This document shows, piece by piece, positions 49,857 through 64,000 of a stretch of DNA of 64,000 nt. The position numbers and the translations under genes are program-made. Below the pieces are notes generated by a model, which was not told where the DNA came from, did not search any database, and saw nothing but the letters and a program-made list of their open reading frames with translations. The DNA is from Cytauxzoon felis (taxonomy: Eukaryota; Apicomplexa; Aconoidasida; Piroplasmida; Theileriidae), in contig JAIQCW010000145.1 in NCBI GenBank assembly GCA_020283715.1, forward strand, positions 1 to 64,000, written 5' to 3'. Numbering within the stretch: the first letter of the stretch is position 1; each line of letters starts with the position of its first letter.

Positions 49857-51467
49857 TTAATGTAGTAACTTGTACAAGACAGAATCTATATTTATATTTT
49901 CATCCTCGTATACTTTGAATAGTCTCCATGTACGATCGTAACCAGCTGTTATTATAGCTGATGCGTCAGGTGCTATGTTTAGTCCCATTACCCTCGTATT
50001 ATCATTAGATAATACTTTTCTGCATTTGTAATCTGATGTATCCCATACTTTTAAATTAGTATCAAACGACGTTGTAGCTAGGTAACGACCATATAATGGT
50101 TCGAATTGTAATTCACTAATGAGTTTATTGTGACATAACAGAGAATTCATTGGTCTTAATTTACGTAGATCAAATATTTTAACAGAGTTATCACTTGATC
50201 CAGTAGCGAATATATGCGATGTTAATGGATGAAAATCTATAGATGTGATATCACCATTATGTATTGCTTGTTGAAAAATATGTTTACCAGTCCTCAAGTC
50301 AAATAATAGTATCACACCATGGATATCACCAGATGCCATAAGATTACCATCACCGTTTATAGACAAGGCATAAACTGCATGACTATGACCTTCTTGTGTA
50401 TATATCTCAGCGCCGCGCTCAATATCATACAATCTTATAGTTTCATCAGATGAACTGCTGACAATGATATTATTACATGGATGAAATAATATTCTATTTA
50501 TCTTCATTTCGTGTATTTTAAATTTATGAATACATGATACACCATCAGATAACACATTGTCTCCATCAATTAACACTTTGCTGAATGGTCTCCATAAAAA
50601 TGTAGAGCCGCCTGAACCTCCGCTAACTAATAATAAATTATCATCTCTTATATTATCTGGTTTAATACGATCGTAGCACACATGGTTCGCATTGTAATTC
50701 CAGTCAATACAACGCATCATCTCTTTAGAATCGCTATTCAATTTTTTTAAAAAATCATAATTATCATCGGTGCGATTATTTAAAATTATATCACTACAAT
50801 AACTACCAACAGCTATATACTTCATATTTGGAGAAAATTTTACCATTGTCAATGCACGATCTGCGGCTAATTGTGAATATGACAATGATAATGTTTGACT
50901 CAAGTGATTACCAAAATTGTCAATATCATCTTTATGTTCGTATTGATCACAATTTGATCTGTATTGATGTAACAAAGTTTTCCGCTTTATACAACGTGAC
51001 CATGAATAATTTGCAATAAAATTTCTAAACTGTTTAACATTTTCATCACCCTCAGTATAAAATAATTCACGATCATTGGGATCAACATTGTCATATGTGG
51101 TATAAGATGAATGTGAAAAATTTCCTTTTCTATATATATTGGAAATATCAATATTGAAAACTTTTAATACTTCACTAAACAATTTTGCTTCATTTGAAGA
51201 GGCTATAGCATAATCCATATCCTTACCATGAAATAATTTATCATATTTTGACAATATCAATAATTTTAATCGTTCTCTTCTTTCAAAATTACCTTCACCG
51301 AACAATGTAACTGGTTCATATAATGAACGAAATACATTTTTAACAACGTTGTCATTAGTAGTGACTCCTACAAATATACTAGATACTTTATTTTTAAATT
51401 CAAGCGATTTAAGTGCGTCAGATTCGGATATACCATTCTCAATATCCCAATTAGTAGATTTGGACAT
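49857..51467 (-). CDS. PRP4: U4/U6 snRNP protein Prp4 (PRPF4), WD40 repeat
   Basis: Core subunit of the U4/U6 di-snRNP. The single frame is 536 aa from the ATG at 51467. Near residues 56-75 is the splicing-factor motif YEPVTLFGEGNFERRERL, diagnostic for Prp4. The C-terminal ~330 residues are seven WD40 blades, for example IHEMKINRILFHPCNNIIVS with DETIRLYDIERG, YALSINGDGNLMASGDIHG, DFHPLTSHIFATGSSDNSVK and ATTSFDTNLKVWD. The protein ends in the last blade, as usual. No introns, which is unusual in this window. Confidence 0.95.
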   Translation of the reverse strand: MSKSTNWDIENGISESDALKSLEFKNKVSSIFVGVTTNDNVVKNVFRSLYEPVTLFGEGNFERRERLKLLILSKYDKLFHGKDMDYAIASSNEAKLFSEVLKVFNIDISNIYRKGNFSHSSYTTYDNVDPNDRELFYTEGDENVKQFRNFIANYSWSRCIKRKTLLHQYRSNCDQYEHKDDIDNFGNHLSQTLSLSYSQLAADRALTMVKFSPNMKYIAVGSYCSDIILNNRTDDNYDFLKKLNSDSKEMMRCIDWNYNANHVCYDRIKPDNIRDDNLLLVSGGSGGSTFLWRPFSKVLIDGDNVLSDGVSCIHKFKIHEMKINRILFHPCNNIIVSSSSDETIRLYDIERGAEIYTQEGHSHAVYALSINGDGNLMASGDIHGVILLFDLRTGKHIFQQAIHNGDITSIDFHPLTSHIFATGSSDNSVKIFDLRKLRPMNSLLCHNKLISELQFEPLYGRYLATTSFDTNLKVWDTSDYKCRKVLSNDNTRVMGLNIAPDASAIITAGYDRTWRLFKVYEDENINIDSVLYKLLH

Positions 51468-52182
51468 AATTAAATATAATCAAATAAACTTATATGAGAT
51501 GAATAAGTGTAATAAATTGGTAAAATATTTAAAAATAAACTGACATATGTCAGTTAATAATATGAAAATTAAAATAGAAAGACTAAATATGTATTAAATA
51601 TGGATAAATCATAATTATAACAGTAATAATAATAATTATATATAAATAAAGAGGATGATAAAATAAATATAAGATATGTAGATGTAGCAAATTGATTCAT
51701 TGTGTCAGGTTATAAATATAAATGATCATCTAAAAACATTTTTCATTTATTATATAATAACATACATATAAATAATGGATTGGTTTATTAGTTTAATTAG
51801 TCATATATTGCACCTATAAATGCTATAGATGTTTAAATTCCTTCTATACATTCTACATAATTTCACACTAAATTTCTTTCATATCATATTAATATAAATG
51901 TTGGATATATTCATCAAAATCATGGATTTTATTATTCTTTCAAAATTATATTTGTTAATGGATATGTAGACATAAATATACTAGAAATTTATTACTTTGA
52001 TTTACATTTAACTACTTATAGTTAATTCCTTTTACTAATACTTTATCTTGTATTATACATTAACAATCGTTATATTTTGTTAATTTTCTTGGCAATAATC
52101 AAATATCACTTTAACAATTGACAATATGTTGATAGAACTTACTGAATTACCTATACACAACTATTAGACAAACATTATTAAT
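51468..52182. other. AT-rich divergent intergenic region
   Basis: About 715 bp between the divergent Prp4 and VPS13 genes. It is very AT-rich and no gene or RNA is recognised. Both promoters should lie here. Confidence 0.55.
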
Positions 52183-55100
52183 ATGTTGGAAAACAAAATA
52201 ATTGAAATATTAAGTAAGATTCTTGATCCATACGTAGATGGATTGGATCCGGATAAACTGAGTTTATCCAATTTACTTACTGGTAAGGTTGTTTTAAATA
52301 ATTTAAACATAAAACCCACGTTAATTGACTTGTTGGAATTACCATTCCATCTAACATTCGGGTTCGTTCATTTCTATTTATATTTAAACATATTTAGATC
52401 AATCGGCACAATGAGTTTAAAGATACACATTCCTATATTAACGTTATCTAAGAAGAAATTTTCAGTTGAAATACAAGATTTAATTATTTTATTGACAATG
52501 GTACCGGAGAGCCAGTGGATTTGTGATACATATAGAGACGCATATATTGCTTCCAAAATCGCAATATTAGCTTCTGAATCATTACAATTGGTGGTTAATG
52601 AGATAAAGGTATGTTTACATGCAAATTATTTTAATTACTTAGGGGTCTGGATTTCTATGGAATTTCATATTATCATTTATGGAAACGCTTGAAATTATCA
52701 TATCTAACATACATATAAGATTGGAGGATCTAACAACTAATCCTAAATATCCATATGCCTTTGGTATTGATATAAAGAAGGCTTATATGCACACGAATTT
52801 AAAAAAAATACACGTTGGCAACAACGCTAAAGGTATTACCAGTGTTATATTACCATTTCAAAGTTTATTCTATAATGATCATGATAAACTCTCTCCTGGC
52901 ATTATATATAGGACTATAGATTTAGAAGGTCTGGGAATATATATAGATCAGTTGGACCAACTCTCACCTAGTTTAATGACTTATTCTGGTACGGATGATA
53001 ACAATAAGAAATTATTTACTACAGTTGATATAAATAATGATTTAAATTCTGATATTACAGATCCTAATTCCGATAACGTATCATCTAATAATGATGAATC
53101 TGCATATTTAGATGCAATTAGTTATAATACTGTATATAATCCAACTTCTAGACGTGAATCTATTAACTACAACAAGTTTGATAATAATAGACTATTAAAG
53201 AGGGCAGTTTATAAATTCCGTCACAATAATAAGAATAGAAGGTTGTCATATGTTAATAAAGGTAAAATAACCGAAATGAACTTTAGTAATAATCAAAACA
53301 TTGGAACATTACATGCGATTGAACATACCAATGTATATCATTTAACTGTATTCTCTCATATTTTTGATTTCTTATCTAAAGAATCTCATACGAATAATTG
53401 TGACAATGATCACAACCATTATAATGTTTGGTCTCCTCTTAATTATGTTAATTCAAATAATAAACGTCGCAATAATGAACACAAATCTAATAATTTTGAA
53501 AACTCCGGTTTATTTACTTATAAAAATTACAGGCGGAATTATTTATATACCTATAAAAAACCTAGAAAGCGTATTAATTTAAATAAATCTGGATATAAAC
53601 AAAATAGGTTTAGAAATGTTGATAATGCTTTTGTATTAGATTGGAAAGTTAATGCACCAAAAATGTGGATTGACAACCCATTTATTGAATCAAACTATGG
53701 TACATTTAAAAATTTAACTGAAATGAATCTTGGATATAGTTTTTCTCCTAGCTCAAGTTGGAGGTTATTTTTGGGTACATTTTGTACTGTACAAAGACAT
53801 AAAATTCCAAAATACACACAAACATACGATATTATTGACAAATCCATAAACAGATCAATGATAAGACGTGATAAAAATAGGTCAAAATCCGATAATAAAC
53901 TAGATGTACCAAAATTTAATTCATCGTCAAAACAATTAGATAATGACGAAGATGTTAAACGAATGTGTCCTAATATTTTAACTCCATGTATTAATATCGA
54001 TTGTAATTCATCTTTATCAGTTTATGATACTATCGATTCAGATGATATTGTTAACAACCAATCATTGTTACATTATGGACCCGATTGGCACATTCATGAT
54101 AAATATCGTCCAAATTTGAATGATACGGATCATGTAATGATTAGCAACAATTTGAATTATCCGACATTTGTAAATGATACTTCAAATCCTGTAATGAACG
54201 AAACATGGACTAGATTTTCATTCATCGCTAACAATGATAACCTAGAAATGCTTGAATTTTTCATCAAAACGTTGGATGAAATTGATCACAACTATTTAGT
54301 TGCCCCTAAGGACTTTAAAGGTATTGCATCGTTTTATTTTTGTTCATACCCTATTAAGCCTACAAAACAATTTAAATCGTGTTGGTCTCTATGGGGAGAA
54401 AAATTTGGTCGAGCACATTCTGATTATACCCATAAATATCTTCCACAATGTTCCGTATTTTTAGTCGTCGATGATACTGACATTATAATTACTAAAAACC
54501 AGGTTGACTGTTTGATTAACTTGATTTATGAGAATATTTATAAATATTATTATTGGATTTCGGGTGTAATTTCAATATTTGAAACTCCCAGACCATCTAT
54601 TGATGATGAAAAATCTTATATGGAATATTGGCCACAATATGTTTTACTCGGTAACGAACTTGGTGATGATGATATCAGAGATTTTGTGTCTGATTTTGAA
54701 ATATTACATTCTATACAAACAATCAGAATTTTAAGAAACAAAGCATCTGTAGCACTACGTAATCTAATTACAAGTATGGGATCTGATACAAAATTATGCC
54801 CTCTGGGCGCAGATTTAAACACTTGTATTACAGATGCTCTTTTTTCAAATGTATTTGAAATGTACTGTATGAACATTCAGCAGCTTGACATTGTCGCAGA
54901 TGAATCGACTTTATTAAAGGATCGACTACAATTCGTTGGTGGTATATACGAAATTGTTTCTAAACATTCAAATTCAGTTATTATTACATCATTACGTAAA
55001 ATGTGTGAACAAAAGGTGTTCACTATTGATTTGGTCTTTGATTTGTTTATATTTAATTCTCGTTTTATCATAACGGATAGCACATCAAAAACAACAAATA

Positions 55101-58100
55101 CATCAAGTGTTATTGGATATCTCGCTTCAATGCACGGGTTCCATTTTTTATTTCAAGACACATATGGTAGAGACGGTGCACAGATTATGGAAATTGAATT
55201 ATTGCCTTTTACCATCATGTCTATTAGTTTTTCTGTAAATCCATCGTCTAAAATGTTTTCTAAGATGAATTGTGCATGTAAGATTTTAAATTCGGCCCCA
55301 TCGATTCTTGTTACTTGTGGTGATGTTGATATAAATATTAATAAAGAGAAGGTATTTAAAAAGAGAGACCTGCTGAATATTTTAAGAAAAGATAATAAAA
55401 TAACATCTGATAAAAACAAATATTCATCAGAATCACGTCCGATATCTTTAATTTCTACCGACGCTATATTGTATATATCTCTTGATTACACTCACTATTC
55501 AATTCCAGATCGATCTGACATATACATTAGATTTCATTTGTCATCTGATTTGTTTGTACATTTTCGTTTTATTGACGAAATTAATCACTTATTGCAGGTT
55601 CTCAAATATAACTTACAACATTATTCTTGCCATATACCTATATTTACTACATCTGAAAATAATGGATATCACAACATTTATGATAGATCGTATGATCAAT
55701 GTACATTAAATTATCAACTTATCGATCTTGGAGTTGAGTTTCAAAGAGCTATTATACGAGATATGGCTCCTTGTTTTACTTATAACGTACTTATTGATAC
55801 CCAATCACCCATTATTATTTTATTGGATTTAAATTTGAAAAATACATCATTTCCATACTATGTTTCTATTGGATCTATATCTATGAAATACGAAGAACCA
55901 AATTCCAATGATGATTTATATTATTGTCATGTATTAAGAATTTCGAATTTACATGTATTTACATATATGAATAACAGTAAATATATTAAAGATGATAGGA
56001 TGATATATATTGGACTTAGACACAGCATTTCATTTAAAAAATATCTACATGCCATTTCAAATGATGACATATTCATCGATCCAATGATTTCAACGATTCT
56101 TACTAAGTTTGATAAGAATATAAATATAATTAAAATGGATGATGACAATGATATCATTATTAGGACCAAAATTTTGAAAGTTAATACATCCATTGAAACG
56201 GAATATTGCATTATATCATATCTATTCGGCAGTTTATATATAACTATACGTGATGTTGATATCATAACATTTATATACACATATGGGAAATTTATCGATA
56301 TTTATAACGATTATTTAGATTCATACTCATTATACCATAACAATATGTTAAATTTAAAATACGCACCCAACGTATCCACTGTATATACTCTATATGATAA
56401 TGTATCATCATGTGCGAATGAACATAACAATATAGTTACATATAAATGGAACAAACTACAAACTATGTTATTAGAGCAAAAATTATGTAAGAATGCAAAT
56501 GTAAAGGTCATTTTGAACATAGATTATATTTGTTTTAATTTGAGGCGACTAATTGAGTTATGTGACGTTCGAAATAAAACTAGTTCAAGACACGCCACAA
56601 CTATAATAAGATCTGATAGTGGTAATTATCTTAAATCACCATCATCATTATTATCAAATGGTAAATCATTATTCTATACTGGTATTGATGTTATCAGCTC
56701 AATTTCAAGTTCATCGCTTATGATGCGAGACGATAGCACATTTAGTAACAATTCTTCTAATGTTCCATCTAATTCCAGAATAAATTCTTCTGTATATAAC
56801 AATTCCGATTTTGAAGAACCTAAGATCAAATCATTTTCAAATGATGAACTATATTTACTTGGATTAGCACTGAAATTTTACGGTATCACTCAACCATTGG
56901 CTAGCTTGAAGATTACGTGTTTTGGCTTAATTCTAGGATTATCTGATATTGGTATCAAAAAAATACGATCGCATTTAGGTTCATTAGTAATTGAAGATCA
57001 ATCAAACTCCGTACCATTATATCTCTCTAACATATTTTCTGGTGGTGATGATATCTTGTTGTGGAGATGGTTAAAGGTTAAAAGGGAAATAAATTTTGTC
57101 AAGGATAATATAGATATTTTTAAATTGAAGATTTCACATAAAAGGGCTGGTTATATAACATATAAATCCCATATAGATTCTAGATCATTATATCATATTG
57201 ATATATACAATACAGATATTAATTGTTTGATTAAGGGTGATGATGTTTGTGTTTTTAAATCTAATACCAATATAGTTTCTGGATATAAAAAAGTTAAAAT
57301 GTATTTAGATACCATAATGGATTATGAAACCGTTGTCGACGATTCAGTTATCAATGTCGCCACTTATTTTGGTATATCAATTCCATGTTTTATTACCTGT
57401 TCATTAAATTTCAATGATTACGGAATAAGAGATTTATTTTTATATATTTCTAGTTGCTGTCTAAATATACATTGGGAAATAATAGATGAATTTATATATT
57501 ATTTTTCTAGGATATTAAAACATACTGAATTCATTCCTGAACATAACCATAATGATGTTGATTCTAATTTGTCTGATTTAACAAGTAAATTTAAATATCA
57601 ATCACATTCATCTGATGTAGACTCCGAATTTAACATGTCTGTACATATTTCGAAATCAAATATTAATATTTTGACTGAATCATCCTGGTATGGTTATCCG
57701 AACTACATAAAATATATTTGGTTCAAGTTATTGCGAGACAAATTTAATGTCATTGATATCTCATTCTATGATTCTAGAAAAACAACTGTATTGGAATCTA
57801 CAGATTCTGTTAAATGTTCCAATCATCCTTCAATTATTCGAAAACCGGATTCAATTAGAAATATTTACAGTAGTAGGATAGCTACTATCGACCATAACAT
57901 TGAGTTTTCTACAATTAAAAGAGGAACCACAGAAAAAAGTTTAAACGATATACAAATGGATTGTAAATATTCTTCTAATTTGTTGTGGTCATTTATTAGA
58001 GCTATATTTAATGAGCGGTACACTAGAGCATATATGCCATTTCCTACTGCTATGAGAATAACTGGAATTTGTTCTATATATCTCAAATACAAGTATTGTC

Positions 58101-61100
58101 CATCTGCTTTAGGAGTGTCTTGTGTTAGTTTTAGTAATTCTAATAAAAACCAACCTCTTGATATGACTGATAATATAAAGCATAATAGTTTATTATCTCA
58201 TTATTTGCCATGTACAGTACAACTATCCGTTATTAATAGAAATGCTTCAATAAAATTATCACAAGATGCATCACCCCTGATCTTATCATCTCGCGGATAT
58301 TCCCATGTCGATCTTCCATTTGATATTACCAAATCATTTATACAACGTCAATCCGAGTTTGCAAAATTCATTAGGTTACAACATTTGCATGATAAAAGGT
58401 ATTATGGTCTGTTAGAATTATCAAAAGGCACCTTGTATGATCAATCATATTTTATTTCTGATATTGTCGAGCCATTTAGATTCAATTTTTTTACCACATT
58501 ATATATATACGCTTATGATCCAAATAATTCTAACAATAAACTTATCTCCCAATCCCTATCTTCTCATTTGACTATAGAACCTATTAATATTACTTTGGAT
58601 TTCGTTGATCTCATTTATATTATAGAACTTTGTAGTTTGTTTTTAAAATCTAAAGAATTTATTTTTGATGATAACATAGATTATTCTCATGTTTCTACTG
58701 ATATGTTCATTTCAAAACCTTTGGGATTAAATTCTATTAGCTACGGTAAATCTGCTATGGCAGATGATGAGTTTCATTCTTGTGGTAGTGACGAAAGTGA
58801 TGACTGGATGAGCTCTTCAACGGCTGACATTAATGACCTCGATATTATTTTACAATCTAATATTGATCGCAATTTTAATATTAGAAATAGACATGGATCT
58901 ATTTTACAATCGATTGATGATTCAAAGTCGATTGATTTCGGAAATTTACTCAATGATATACTATCTATTTTATCAATCGGTTTACAAATCGATGTTGAAT
59001 TGATCAATATTGTAATTTCTACTAAGATTCCTGGTGATATATATCATGCATTTGATGTTTCATTAGAGGATATACAACTTGCTCTATGGATTAATAATAT
59101 TCATAACTCAGAATTTAACAATGTCTCTAATGATTATAATTTAAATGTTATAATTCCATGGGAACATATTATTTCGAAAATTTCACTTAATAAAATTTGT
59201 ACGAAAAATGTTCTTTATATCGAAGTTGAAGATCATGAAATAAACTATGACCATATAGAGGATTGTATGCAACCCGATGTTATCAATAATAATTCTAAAA
59301 TAGATAATGTTATGTGTAATAATCTTACAAACTCGTCTTGTGACATAGAACATTCTGTTGCATTATTATCAAAAAACGGATTTCAATATTATTGTAGAGG
59401 TTATTTTACATTAGATTTATGTAGAGGTACAAATAAAGAGATGGTAATAGAGACTATAAATATATTAATTGATGGTTATAAACCCAATATATATTTTAAA
59501 ACTATATCTAACATTAACGTTTCATGGATTAATTTGAATATAAACCTTAATTTAGGTGATTGTTATTTTAACTTTTTATGTTATTTTTTCGACATGATTA
59601 ATTTGCGCAAAATATTCTTAGAAAATGCTAACTCTGAATATTACTCTTTACAACCAGTTTCTATATGTGGATTACACGAACAAATTAAAACCACAATGTT
59701 ACCTCTTAATATGATTTCAAATCAGGCACAATCTTTAGCACGTGATTATTATCCTTACAATCTTAGCATAACTCATATCAACAATCCTAGTGATTTATTA
59801 AAATGTTTTGAATATAGATATTTAAACTTTTTATTTTCTAGGAGAAACGTCTTAAACATTTATGGCACTCTACTAGGTGTACTCAGAAATATAATTTCTT
59901 CTAACTTAATATCGAGACACAAGGAATCATTTGATATTTATGACGGTAATATGAAACGTATTGATAAGGAATATCTATCTGGCGATTCTAAGGAACATTT
60001 TTCATCGTTATACAATAATTTAGGCCAACCAATTGCCATTTGTACAAATATAGACCTATCAAACTATGAATTAAATTGGAAGATATTACAAGATGGAGAA
60101 CATTGCATTTTACCATCCGGACACTATGGTATTATATCACCCTTTGTTGTGCGTATACAACTGAATAATTATGTCTATGAGATACCATCATCTTCTATTA
60201 ACATTGCACATAATGACGAAATAATGTTTAAATTAGACACATCTCAAAGGTATATTAAAAGTAAAAGAGCTAGGTTTTCAAAGGTTAAAAATAACGAGTA
60301 TAATAATATACAGTATTCATTCGGTATCCCTTTAAGTAGAAATCATGGAATTAATATTGATAATGATACTATATCATCCAATTCAAAGATGGATTCTATT
60401 AAATTTAAAAATTTCAACATTGAATTGAAAAATGACAGTAATTCATATAGATTTGTATATATTATCGTTAAAACTGTACAACATTTGTCTTTACAATCTA
60501 ATAGTAATAGTGGCCAATCTTCTATAAACATATATTTATCATCACCAATATCTATTACAAATAAAACTAGGGAGAATATTGTTGTATTTCCATGTACTAA
60601 TCTATCCACATCTGCAGGTAATAGATTGCTAGAAACTTCTTCTATGGTTTGGTTAGATTTTCCTAATCCTCCAACATATAATATTCCTATATTACCAAAA
60701 TCATTAAATTCCAAAGGTTTAGTATCTCGAGAATATATCACTAACACTATATTCAAACAAATAATTAACATAAATGAGTCTCGCGCAATCCGGAAATTAA
60801 TTCCAACTCATATATTGGAATCAACAAATAATGCTTATGGATATTCTACTTCGAAATTGCAGCATTTGGTGATTAAGGGTAATATGTTTAATCCTAATAA
60901 ATGTTCATTGCCTATATCATGGATATATGAAGAATCATGTTCAATGTATATATCTCTTGAAGACGATTTTCCTCTTTCATTAATTCATTCTAATATAAAT
61001 ACATCCAGATTATCAAGCATACATTCTGTTGGTAAAACATCAAGTGTATTTAAATTTAATTCAATTGAAAGACAATGTATTGTCGCTGACATTTTAATGT

Positions 61101-64000
61101 CTAGACAGATGATTGATGTTATATATGAATCATTAGATACACAAAAGTTGAGATTACCAATACCCGGATATTTACCATATGTTAATTTAGGGAACGCGGA
61201 ATCATGTATTAACCATCAACAATCAGATGGACAGATAACCAGAAACCATATTAATACTGCTTCTGAATTAAACATTTTTGACAATAAGTCATCTTTGCAA
61301 ATGAATTTACCTGATCGTGATATTGGTTCGCGACACATGTCAGATTCATATTATACAAACATCGATGTTAGCGGGGTTGTTGGCAATTTATTACATGCTC
61401 TATCTAAACCTTTTTTTTCTAAAAGTATTAGTAAGGTAGATAAATCCCCATCCGATTTAAATACATTTATTAGCATTGATTCACTTAAAGAAGGTGTATT
61501 ATCCTCATTCCCCCCTAGCGTAGTATTGTCATCAGCACTGGTAGAATTAACATCACATTTTAAATCAACACATCATAGATTAAACCCATTGAAATATACA
61601 TTAAAACAATATGAAATTTTACTGGAATCTTGTCAAATTATAGAAAACATGATGCCTTTGGATTTATATTTTATATCACCTAAAACATTCGACTACTTAA
61701 ACCCGAAATCTGATAGCGTTTTTACCGACCAGCATCCGAACGATGAAGCACTTTTGATCAAAGGAGGTTGTAGCATTCAATTATCATCATATATGAATAG
61801 TGGTAGATTTGTTATTAGGGATTTAATCAGTAATGAAATTGAATTTAAGTTGTATGAATATGACTCAAATAATACATTATCTGTATTATTTGAGATAATG
61901 CAACCCGGTTTATTAAACTCCACAATGAAATATATATATAATGATCGTAATATTATTGAAGAAAATGAATTTAGATCATTACCACGCAGAATGCTTTTAT
62001 CGTTAGATATTAGAAAGAAAACCATTGATCCTATCAAAGATAAATCAGGATATATTAAAAGAATAATTGATTCGTCCCAAATAGTATGTACAATTTATGC
62101 TGATAAATGGGTTGTTAATTGGCTGGATTATCCCATATCAATCTGTAGATTTGATGGTCGTTTTCAACAAACAATTGGTGCACGATCTTGTACTATAGTC
62201 AGTATGGATTTATCATCTTCACAATTGCAATTAGCAATATGGAAGCATAATTTGAAATCTATTCATAATTTTGATATATATAATAAAAGGAAAAAAGACG
62301 ATTATTCGATTTCGGAAATTCTGAAGGTTCACATGTTATGTCTAGTAAATTTATTATACCTGATCTTACGTTCTCGACATGTTCTTTTAAAAAATCCATA
62401 GAGCATCCATATTTACATTATCTTATTTCTAATTGTATGGCACCCATACCATTTTTCCGTACAGGTGTATTGGAGATATTACCTCAAATTACTATTACGA
62501 ATGACATTAATGATGTTGTGTGGATTAGAGAATCATACAAATATGGTAAAAATGTCTCAAGAAGGATTGAAAATCCATGGCACAGACTTGATTCTGGTAT
62601 TACGATTGAATTTCACTCACAAATGAAAGGTGAATTTTATATTGATGTTACCGGTGTTGATCCATCTCGTTTTCTATCACCAAACGTTTCGAAATATTAT
62701 GATAACAATATATCATCACCTTTAAATTTTATGAACATTAATTCACCGTTGAGTTTAATCAAATCATCAACACCTCTAAATCAATGGTCTTGTAGTATGG
62801 CTCTTAAATCATCTTCATTGATACAATTCCGTTATCCAGTCGATTTAATAAACACACACACTTCTCAATCAACGACATCATACGATTATCATATTAAATA
62901 TGCCATATGTGAAATTGAAACACAATTGCATAGAGGGGCTAAGTTGATTCGTTTTACAACACCTAATAGTCCTGATTGGGTAATATTGAATTCAACTGGC
63001 TTGGATTTGTGGGTTGAACAATATGGAGTTGATGGTTATGGAGAGATTATTAATTTCATACAACATTCATCTGATTTTTCCAGACATTATTCTAATAATG
63101 CATCATCATTTTCTTGGTACGATCCTTTTAAAGATCAGAAGCTTACTTGCAAATTGCATTATCTTCAAATGCTATCATTGACCGACTTAACATCCAATAA
63201 CGTTATGTTTAAAAGATATAAACCAAATATGAAGACTTCATTAATCAATAGAAAGTCTTGTAAAGTAAATGATCGTCGTGAATTATGTCACGTTAAAATT
63301 AAAGGATCATTAATTATCGACCTTAGCTCAGTTAGATCTGTTCACAACACTGCAGTATTTAGATTACAATATGGAAGATATAAAATGAACTTGAAGCTAA
63401 CCGCTCAGTCGTCCATCATGTTTGGACAACGTACATTACATATAATGGCTACAAGATTATCTACAAAAATGGGTTTTAATTTCAAATATCTTAGAGGTGA
63501 CAATTTATTTGATTTATACCATAAAATAAGGAAACGTGTTATGATATATAAGCCGAGTGGAATTTTAAGAGTTTCAAACTCTGAAAAGAAGGAAAAGAGT
63601 CTGAAGTTATTTAGAAACAAAACATCGAATAAGTCTATAAATGAAGTTAATATCAATAATTCTGATAGAAAGAAGAAATCATCTAATGACATTAAACATT
63701 CATCTATAACAATAAATTCAAATGGCTTCAATTTTAACTATAGTATTAATACAAAAATATTAGGATTGGGGATTAGTATATGTTCTTTTATACCCGATGA
63801 ATTATCATATATATCGTGTACGCTTATAAAAATTAATCTAGACATTGAGAATGATGAAATAAAAAGGTATTTATCATTAGGATGGATACAATCAGATATT
63901 CATGATAGATCAACATGTTTTCCCACAATGATTAGGCCCATACATAATTATTCTGTATACTATAACCGTTCAAACTTTAAGCCTGGTGAAATTAATAATT
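52183..64000 (+). CDS. VPS13: VPS13 family lipid-transfer protein, C-terminus beyond the window
   Basis: Giant bridge-like lipid-transfer protein at membrane contact sites. The chorein domain starts the protein: MLENKIIEILSKILDPYVDG, LLTGKVVLNNLNIKP. Introns are 52362-52397 (36 nt, no stop) and 52609-52642; splicing gives SIGTMSLKIHIPILTLS and then ISNIHIRLEDLTTNPKYPYA. A continuous frame of more than 3200 codons follows. The SHR-BD/WD-like region shows ISWIYEESCSMYISLEDD and TITNDINDVVWIRESYKYG. The VPS13 C-terminal block (LGLGISICSFIPDELSYISC) is present near 63760-63810. The frame breaks at about 62290-62403. Either a 59-nt intron (62345-62403, GT..AG) or a one-base difference in the A6 run at 62291-62296 would connect the two parts. 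About 3900 aa lie in the window and the gene continues past 64000. Confidence 0.92.

Noticed and set aside
54616..62037. Several minus-strand frames of 60-140 codons opposite VPS13
   Set aside because: They are antisense shadows of a long coding exon and show no family resemblance.

Overview
The window looks like nuclear DNA of an apicomplexan, most likely a piroplasm of the Babesia/Theileria/Cytauxzoon type. The evidence is an alveolin with EIPxIxxVDKYVEV-type repeats, secretory or plastid-type leaders on a thioredoxin and a glycyl-tRNA synthetase, and a secreted protein with three FAINT (DUF529)-like repeats. It is very AT-rich, almost every gene is broken by GT..AG introns of about 33-47 nt, and gene spacing is tight. 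The species call is inference; no rRNA or tRNA gene was recognised.

Region 1 (0-24.6 kb): an unrecognised spliced gene; MSH2 without its usual first domain; a large acidic protein; DNLZ/Zim17; glycyl-tRNA synthetase; anamorsin (Dre2); GCN5 acetyltransferase; the Golgi protein DOP1; an alveolin. This part carries two unusual GC-richer repeat families. R1 has five copies, three of them read in frame inside two proteins. R2 is a degenerate array on both sides of GCN5.

Region 2 (25.4-38.6 kb) is compact: a MATH-like protein, a tiny mitochondrial-type membrane protein, a PARL-like rhomboid, a secreted/apicoplast-type thioredoxin, the FAINT-like protein, a RING-like protein, U6 phosphodiesterase USB1, a RINT1/TIP20 tether, a PITH protein and aspartate carbamoyltransferase. 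A gene-poor 2.1 kb follows.

Region 3 (40.7-64 kb): a RING-CH plus FHA protein, an ER GRP170/Lhs1 chaperone, an extended glycine-cleavage T-protein, an MFS transporter, splicing factor Prp4 and a giant VPS13 that runs off the end.

These are mostly unlinked housekeeping functions: repair, translation, Fe-S and mitochondrial protein biogenesis, splicing (USB1, Prp4) and membrane traffic (DOP1, RINT1, VPS13). Exon models were assembled by eye from splice signals, frame and similarity to remembered families. DOP1 and VPS13 each show a frame break that I could not resolve with a convincing intron.
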